Assembly (NCBI RefSeq): GCF_032337135.1
Contig: NZ_JAVXZZ010000007.1
Span: 1 to 64,000 of the forward strand
Reading direction: 5' to 3'
DNA: 64,000 nt
Origin: Allorhodoferax sp032337135
GTDB lineage: Bacteria; Pseudomonadota; Gammaproteobacteria; Burkholderiales; Burkholderiaceae_C
Below the pieces are notes generated by a model, which saw only the letters and a list, made by a program, of their open reading frames with translations, did not search any database and was not told where the DNA came from. Each line of letters begins with the position of its first letter. Position 1 is the first letter of the stretch. The position numbers and the translations under genes are program-made. This document shows positions 59,789 through 64,000 of the stretch, one piece after another.

Positions 59789-60427
59789 TCAGAACGAGTA
59801 ACTGATGCCGAACGACAGCAAGGGGAAATACTTGAGATTGTTGATGGCGTCCTGAACCTTCTGGTTCTGGGCATCGACATCGGCCTGGGTCACACCGGCT
59901 CCGGTGGCGGTGAGCGTGGACTTGGGATTCTGGAACATGACGCCGAAATCCATGTTGAAGCCCAGGCCCTTGTCCATCTTGGGTTTGATGCCATAGCCGA
60001 TGCCCAGGTAGGGGGTGATGCCATCGCTCATCTTGGCTTCGGCATTCACGGTCGCCGTCTTTCCATTCACCTGCCCGGTTCCGCTCACGGTGATCTTGTT
60101 GTTGTTGGCCAACGCCCCGGCGCTCACGCGAAAGCCCTCGCCCAGCGGGTACCAGTCGCCCACCAGCATCACCGAGTTCCAGTCCACCTCCACAGTGAGG
60201 TTGGAACCGGAGCCGAAGTCCCCCACATCCCCCGAGAACTTCTGCTTGGGCAGGTAGTTCAGTTGGCCGCGCAGGGCCCAGTTGGGACTGACCGAGGCGG
60301 CATAGCCCAGCCCCAGCCCATTGGTTCCGAGTTGCGTGTAGGCGGTACCGTTCTCACCCGCCTGTGTGGCCAGAGGCAGGAGGGCGGCCAGGCCGGCGAT
60401 GATGGTCAGTTGACGTATTGCATTCAT
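59789..60427 (-). CDS. Small outer-membrane beta-barrel protein, 212 residues
   Basis: A signal peptide (MNAIRQLTIIAGLAALLPLATQA) is followed by alternating amphipathic strands and a terminal Phe (LSFGISYSF), the outer-membrane insertion signal. The size fits an eight-strand barrel. The start is the ATG at 60427, with GGGAG upstream. The barrel family is not certain. It is divergent from another small barrel gene. Confidence 0.78.
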   Translation of the reverse strand: MNAIRQLTIIAGLAALLPLATQAGENGTAYTQLGTNGLGLGYAASVSPNWALRGQLNYLPKQKFSGDVGDFGSGSNLTVEVDWNSVMLVGDWYPLGEGFRVSAGALANNNKITVSGTGQVNGKTATVNAEAKMSDGITPYLGIGYGIKPKMDKGLGFNMDFGVMFQNPKSTLTATGAGVTQADVDAQNQKVQDAINNLKYFPLLSFGISYSF

Positions 60428-60613
60428 GAAAGAGACTCCCTGGGTTGAAACAATGCTGCGCATGCGGGTTATACGGCCTTACCCTTCACCAGCATTACAA
60501 AACTTTACCCCAGCCTGTTCCCTCCGCCCGTCCACGGGTGGACAATAGCGGCCAACGGAGGTTCCGTACCGCTGGCGGCTGGCCGTAGCCGCGTTTCACA
60601 CAGGAGTTCATCC

Positions 60614-61165
60614 ATGAAAAAAATCGCTCTCGCCCTGGCCTGCACCGCACTGGCCACCCCCCTGGTCTTCGCGCAGGCCAAGAATTTTGAAGGTTTGAGC
60701 CTGAGTGCATCTCTGGCCAATGCCAAGTCCACCATCGACACCACGGGCGCAGCATCCATTGATGGCACCAGCACTGGGCTGGACCTGAATGCCCAATACA
60801 ACTGGGCACTGGGCCAGGAATTCGTGCTGGGCGTCGGCGTCAACATGGGAACCGGCAGCAACAAGGCGGGCACTTCCGGCACTACCGATGTGGTCACAAA
60901 GAATCGCTATGCCCTGGAATTCACACCGGGCTTCGCCGTCTCTAAGGACGTTCTGATCTACGGAAAGATCGCCTCTTTGAGTGCGACCGTCGACAGTGGC
61001 ACGAACACCGACGTATCTGGCATCGGGTATGGTCTGGGCGTACGTGGCATGGTCGACAAGAACACGTTCTGGCAGGTTGGTTACGACTCCAACAAGTACG
61101 ACGAAAAGAACAGTTCGACTCTGAAGTCCACCGTCTTCTCCCTAGGCATCGGCTACAAGTTCTGA
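60614..61165 (+). CDS. Small outer-membrane beta-barrel protein, 183 residues
   Basis: A signal peptide (MKKIALALACTALATPLVFA) and a mature barrel-like domain ending in FSLGIGYKF. It has the N-terminal KNFEGLSLSASL and VSGIGYGLGVRGMVD strands typical of OmpA-like or porin-like small barrels. AGGAG lies upstream. A strong terminator follows. It is not closely similar to the divergent 212-residue barrel. Confidence 0.8.
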   Translation: MKKIALALACTALATPLVFAQAKNFEGLSLSASLANAKSTIDTTGAASIDGTSTGLDLNAQYNWALGQEFVLGVGVNMGTGSNKAGTSGTTDVVTKNRYALEFTPGFAVSKDVLIYGKIASLSATVDSGTNTDVSGIGYGLGVRGMVDKNTFWQVGYDSNKYDEKNSSTLKSTVFSLGIGYKF

Positions 61166-61187
61166 CCCCCCTTGCTGTACCAGAAAG

Positions 61188-61210
61188 ACCCACTTCGGTG
61201 GGTTTTTTTG
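61188..61210 (+). terminator. Rho-independent terminator with a UUCG loop
   Basis: ACCCAC (61188-61193), TTCG, GTGGGT (61198-61203) and then a run of Ts. This is a textbook intrinsic terminator for the 183-residue barrel gene. Confidence 0.92.
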
Positions 61211-61270
61211 TTTCAGCGATACTTGCAGCGCTGGCGCCTGCGGCATCCGCCGTCGGCGACGCCCGAAGCC

Positions 61271-63523
61271 ATGACCACCCGTTCCCACCCTCTCCCCCTG
61301 CCCCTTGCTACGCTCTGGCGCACTGCAGTCGCTAGCTTTTTAATAGCTACCTGCACCCATGCCGCCTCGGCCCAAGCCGTATTTGGCCCACAAAACGCTT
61401 CCTCTGCCGGTCCGGTAGACCTGACCGCCCAGCCCCCCAGCGCCGTGGTGCAGACCGAGCAGGTGCGTGCCGAACTGGTGGCCCATGCCCCGCAAGGCCT
61501 GGGGCCGGGCAAGCCGCTGCAGCTGGGCCTGTGGCTGCAGCACCAGCCGCACTGGCACACCTACTGGAAGAACCCCGGCGACTCGGGCCTGGCAACCAAC
61601 CTCAACTGGACCCTGCCCGCGGGCTGGACGCTGGGCGACATCCTGTGGCCTACCCCGGCCAAGCTGCCGGTAGGCACCTTGGCCAACTATGGCTACGAGG
61701 GCAGCGTGCTGCTGCCCGTGCCCGTGACCCTGCCCAAGACTGCCGTCAAGGGCGAGACCGTGAAAGTGGCCTTGGAGGCCTCCTGGCTGGTGTGCGAGAA
61801 GGAATGCGTGCCGCAGGACGGCAAGTTCGTGCTGCAGCTGCCGGTGGCCACCGCCAGCACCGCCCACGCGGACCTGTTTGCCACCCACGCGCAAGCTGTG
61901 CCGCAGCCCCTGGTCGGCAAGGCCACGGCCACCCCCACGCCGCAGGGTCTGCGCCTGGAAGTGACGGGCCTGCCAGCCGCCTGGGCTGGCAAGGCACTCA
62001 CCCTGTTGCCCGAAACACCCGAGCTGCTGGAGCCCCGCACCACCCCCGACAGCACCCAGAAGACGACCAGCGATGAGCCAACGCCGACCACGCAGTCCTG
62101 GCGCAACGGCAGCTGGAGTGCGCTGGTGCCCTACTTCAGCTTGCGCAGTGCCACGCCGACCGACATTCCCATGGTGCTGGGCCTGGGCACGCAAGGCGTC
62201 AGCTTCACCGCCACGGTGGAAGGCCCGTGGCCCGAACCGGCCAAGCCCGATGCCACACCAGTGGCCCACACCCCGGCAGCAACGGCAGGCGGTTCGGAAA
62301 CACCCGCCAGCCTGCCCTGGGCCCTGGCCGCTGCGCTGCTGGGCGGGCTGATCCTGAACCTGATGCCCTGCGTGTTTCCGGTGCTGGCCATCAAGGTGCT
62401 GGCTTTTGCCAATGCCGACGAGCGCGCACGCCGCGACCACCATGTGCAGGGCCTGGCCTACACCGCCGGCGTAGTGGGCTCCATGCTGGCCCTCGCGGGC
62501 CTGATGCTGGCCCTGCGCGCCGGGGGCGAGCAGCTGGGCTGGGGCTTCCAGCTGCAAAGCCCGGGGGTGCTGGCCGCCTTGGCCCTGCTATTCACCCTCA
62601 TTGGCCTGAACCTGGCGGGGGTGTTCGAGGTCGGCAACCTGCTGCCCTCGCGGCTGGCGGCGCTGGAGGCGCGCCACCCTGCCGTGGACGCCTTCCTGTC
62701 CGGGGTGCTGGCCGTGGCCATTGCCTCGCCCTGCACCGCCCCGTTCATGGGCGCCTCGCTGGGCTATGCCATCGGCCTGCCCGCGGTGCAGGCGCTGGCG
62801 GTGTTCGGCGCGCTGGGCCTCGGGCTGGCCCTACCTTACCTGCTGGCCAGCTGGGTGCCGCAGGTGGCACGCTGGTTGCCGAAACCCGGTGCCTGGATGG
62901 CGCAGTTGCGCCATTTCCTGGCCTTCTTCATGTGGGGCACGGTGGCCTGGCTGCTGTGGGTGCTGGGGCACATCACCGGGCTGGACGGCGCCATGAGCCT
63001 GGGGGTGCTGCTGCTGGGCGTGGCCCTGCTGGTGTGGGCGCTGAACCAGCAAGGGCGTTCGCGCACCGTGCTTGCTATTGTTTCCGCAGCACTTCTCGCC
63101 CTGTTGGCGGGGGCTATCGGCCAGAACGTCACCAGAGAGTTGCCTCAGGAGACTGCCGACGCCAGCGGTGCCAAGGCCGGTGTGGGGCAGTGGCAGCCCT
63201 GGTCGGCAGCGGCAGCGCAGGCCCACCTCGCGGCCGGCCACCCGGTGTTCATCGACTTCACCGCCGCCTGGTGCATCACCTGCCAGTACAACAAGAAGAC
63301 CACCCTGTCCGACCCGGCGGTACTGGCCGACTTTGCGTCCAAGGACGTGCAGCTGCTGCGTGCCGACTGGACGCGGCGCGACCCCGCCATCACCCAGGCC
63401 CTGCAGGCACTGGGGCGTTCGGGCGTGCCGGTGTATGTACTGCAGGCCCCGGGCCAGGCGCCGCAGGTGCTGTCCGAAGTGCTGAACAGCACCGAGTTGC
63501 GTGCTGCCATCGCCAAACTCTGA
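61271..63523 (+). CDS. dsbD: Protein-disulfide reductase, DsbD/ScsB family
   Basis: Moves electrons from cytoplasmic thioredoxin across the inner membrane to periplasmic disulfides. The 750-residue protein has a periplasmic N-terminal domain with VCEKEC (Cys175, Cys179). The membrane domain has its two redox cysteines in NLMPCVFPVLAIKV and VAIASPCTAPFMGAS. The C-terminal thioredoxin domain carries WCITC (Cys668, Cys671). The longer N-terminal region is closer to ScsB-type proteins than to the E. coli DsbD. The ATG at 61271 is chosen; the ribosome binding site is weak. The signal peptide (61328-61387) and one late membrane segment (63071-63125) overlap copies of the dispersed repeat. Confidence 0.9.
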   Translation: MTTRSHPLPLPLATLWRTAVASFLIATCTHAASAQAVFGPQNASSAGPVDLTAQPPSAVVQTEQVRAELVAHAPQGLGPGKPLQLGLWLQHQPHWHTYWKNPGDSGLATNLNWTLPAGWTLGDILWPTPAKLPVGTLANYGYEGSVLLPVPVTLPKTAVKGETVKVALEASWLVCEKECVPQDGKFVLQLPVATASTAHADLFATHAQAVPQPLVGKATATPTPQGLRLEVTGLPAAWAGKALTLLPETPELLEPRTTPDSTQKTTSDEPTPTTQSWRNGSWSALVPYFSLRSATPTDIPMVLGLGTQGVSFTATVEGPWPEPAKPDATPVAHTPAATAGGSETPASLPWALAAALLGGLILNLMPCVFPVLAIKVLAFANADERARRDHHVQGLAYTAGVVGSMLALAGLMLALRAGGEQLGWGFQLQSPGVLAALALLFTLIGLNLAGVFEVGNLLPSRLAALEARHPAVDAFLSGVLAVAIASPCTAPFMGASLGYAIGLPAVQALAVFGALGLGLALPYLLASWVPQVARWLPKPGAWMAQLRHFLAFFMWGTVAWLLWVLGHITGLDGAMSLGVLLLGVALLVWALNQQGRSRTVLAIVSAALLALLAGAIGQNVTRELPQETADASGAKAGVGQWQPWSAAAAQAHLAAGHPVFIDFTAAWCITCQYNKKTTLSDPAVLADFASKDVQLLRADWTRRDPAITQALQALGRSGVPVYVLQAPGQAPQVLSEVLNSTELRAAIAKL
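61328..61387. repeat. Dispersed ~58-bp repeat, copy F (in the dsbD signal-peptide region)
   Basis: GTCGCTAGCTTTTTAATAGC, TACCTGCACCCATGCCGCCT, CGGCCCAAGCCGTATTTGGC matches copies A-E with changes in the middle. It is translated in frame as the core and end of the signal peptide (AVASFLIATCTHAASAQAVF). Confidence 0.55.
63071..63125. repeat. Possible diverged ~58-bp repeat, copy G (inside dsbD)
   Basis: CTTGCTATTGTTTCCGCAGC, ACTTCTCGCC, then GGCGGGGGCTATCGGCC keeps the order of the family's blocks but is the least certain copy. It is in frame and encodes a hydrophobic stretch near residue 605. Confidence 0.35.
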
Positions 63524-63534
63524 TTACCCGCCCC

Positions 63535-63948
63535 ATGACGCTGGAAGACGATATCCGCCACATCCTGCAGACCACCCGCACCTGTGCCGTGGTGGGCCTG
63601 TCGCCCAAGCCGCACCGCGACAGCTACCAGGTAGCCCGCGTGCTGCAGGCCCATGGCTGGCGCGTGCTACCCGTGAACCCGGCGGCGCAGGGCAGTCAAA
63701 TCCTCGGTGAAATGGTATACGCCACGCTGGCCGATGCAGCCAAGGAACATGCCATCGACCTGGTGGATGTGTTCCGCAACAGCGAGGACGCGGGCGCGGT
63801 GGTCGATGAGGCGATTGCTGTCCAAGCCCCAGCGGTATGGCTGCAGTTGGGCGTGGTCAACGACGCGGCCATCGGACGCGCCCGCGCCGCCGGATTGCGC
63901 GCCGTGCAGGACCGCTGCACCAAGATAGAAATCACCCGCCATTCTTGA
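63535..63948 (+). CDS. CoA-binding domain protein (YccU type)
   Basis: A 137-residue Rossmann-fold protein: CAVVGLSPKPHRDSYQVARV (nucleotide loop), GWRVLPVNPA, VDVFRNSEDAGAVVDEAI and a C-terminal DRCTKIE. Members bind CoA; the function is not established. It starts 11 bases after the dsbD stop. The 52 bases left after the stop show nothing. Confidence 0.9.
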   Translation: MTLEDDIRHILQTTRTCAVVGLSPKPHRDSYQVARVLQAHGWRVLPVNPAAQGSQILGEMVYATLADAAKEHAIDLVDVFRNSEDAGAVVDEAIAVQAPAVWLQLGVVNDAAIGRARAAGLRAVQDRCTKIEITRHS

Positions 63949-64000
63949 CCTGCGTCAAGCACGCTGCGGCCAAGTGCGGCGCACAGCCTGCGACAATCGG

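Noticed and set aside
62227..63948. A 573-codon plus-strand frame across dsbD and the CoA-binding gene
   Set aside because: Ends in the CoA-binding gene but its first part is an out-of-frame shadow of dsbD; the redox motifs are in the other frame.
1..64000. CRISPR arrays, tRNA or rRNA genes, transposases, phage genes
   Set aside because: No regular spacer-repeat series, cloverleaf-like gene, transposase motif or phage structural gene was seen on either strand.

Overview
The window comes from a GC-rich Gram-negative betaproteobacterium, most likely a member of the Comamonadaceae. The evidence is the pairing of FlhDC with FlhF/FliA, the flg gene order, the LysE/EamA/PhzF/MATE-rich accessory content, and several copies of a short dispersed repeat that I recognise from that family. 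No rRNA, tRNA, CRISPR array or insertion-sequence transposase is visible.

Layout. (1) 1-4273: two divergent flagellin genes. The minus-strand one is cut by the window edge; the plus-strand one is complete and followed at once by a TPR/SPINDLY-type (GT41) glycosyltransferase. (2) 4338-15075, minus strand: a compact 11-gene sugar-modification operon. It holds CDP-glucose synthesis and 4,6-dehydration (rfbF, rfbG), a 3,5-epimerase, a sugar C-methyltransferase, a PLP sugar aminotransferase and a NeuD/PglD-like acyltransferase, then a radical SAM enzyme, an acyl carrier protein, an acyl-AMP ligase, an aldehyde dehydrogenase and a CmcI-like protein. Its position between flagellin genes and flhDC makes it a strong candidate flagellin glycosylation island. 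(3) 15357-27470, plus strand: flhDC, a third flagellin with a zinc-metallopeptidase domain (a flagellinolysin), motAB, cheYZ, flhBAF, a gene in the flhG position, and fliA. (4) 27638-29207, minus strand: flgN, flgM, flgA. (5) 29383-40131, plus strand: flgBCDEFGHIJKL, followed by an HDOD-domain gene. (6) 41414-53483: a metabolic and transport region with a MocR regulator and divergent LysE exporter, EamA, a second LysE, cupin, aminotransferase, GST, PhzF-like and MATE genes, then CopD-like, histidine-phosphatase, small secreted and CapA-like genes. (7) 53484-54860: two inverted copies of a GC-rich repeat flanking one orphan membrane-protein gene. (8) 54860-64000: creatininase family, sensor histidine kinase, B12/radical SAM protein, DUF167, two small outer-membrane barrels, a DsbD/ScsB-type reductase and a CoA-binding protein.

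How it works together. FlhDC should switch on the basal-body and hook genes, and FliA (held by FlgM) the late genes. Sigma-28-like promoters with 11-bp spacers are readable upstream of the minus-strand flagellin, flgM and the flagellinolysin, so the protease-bearing flagellin is wired as a late filament gene. The GT41 enzyme and the CDP-sugar operon probably decorate the filament. The most notable content is a potentially proteolytic and glycosylated filament encoded in one 18-kb stretch. A further observation is a dispersed ~58-bp repeat that lies inside or at the ends of several protein-coding genes.
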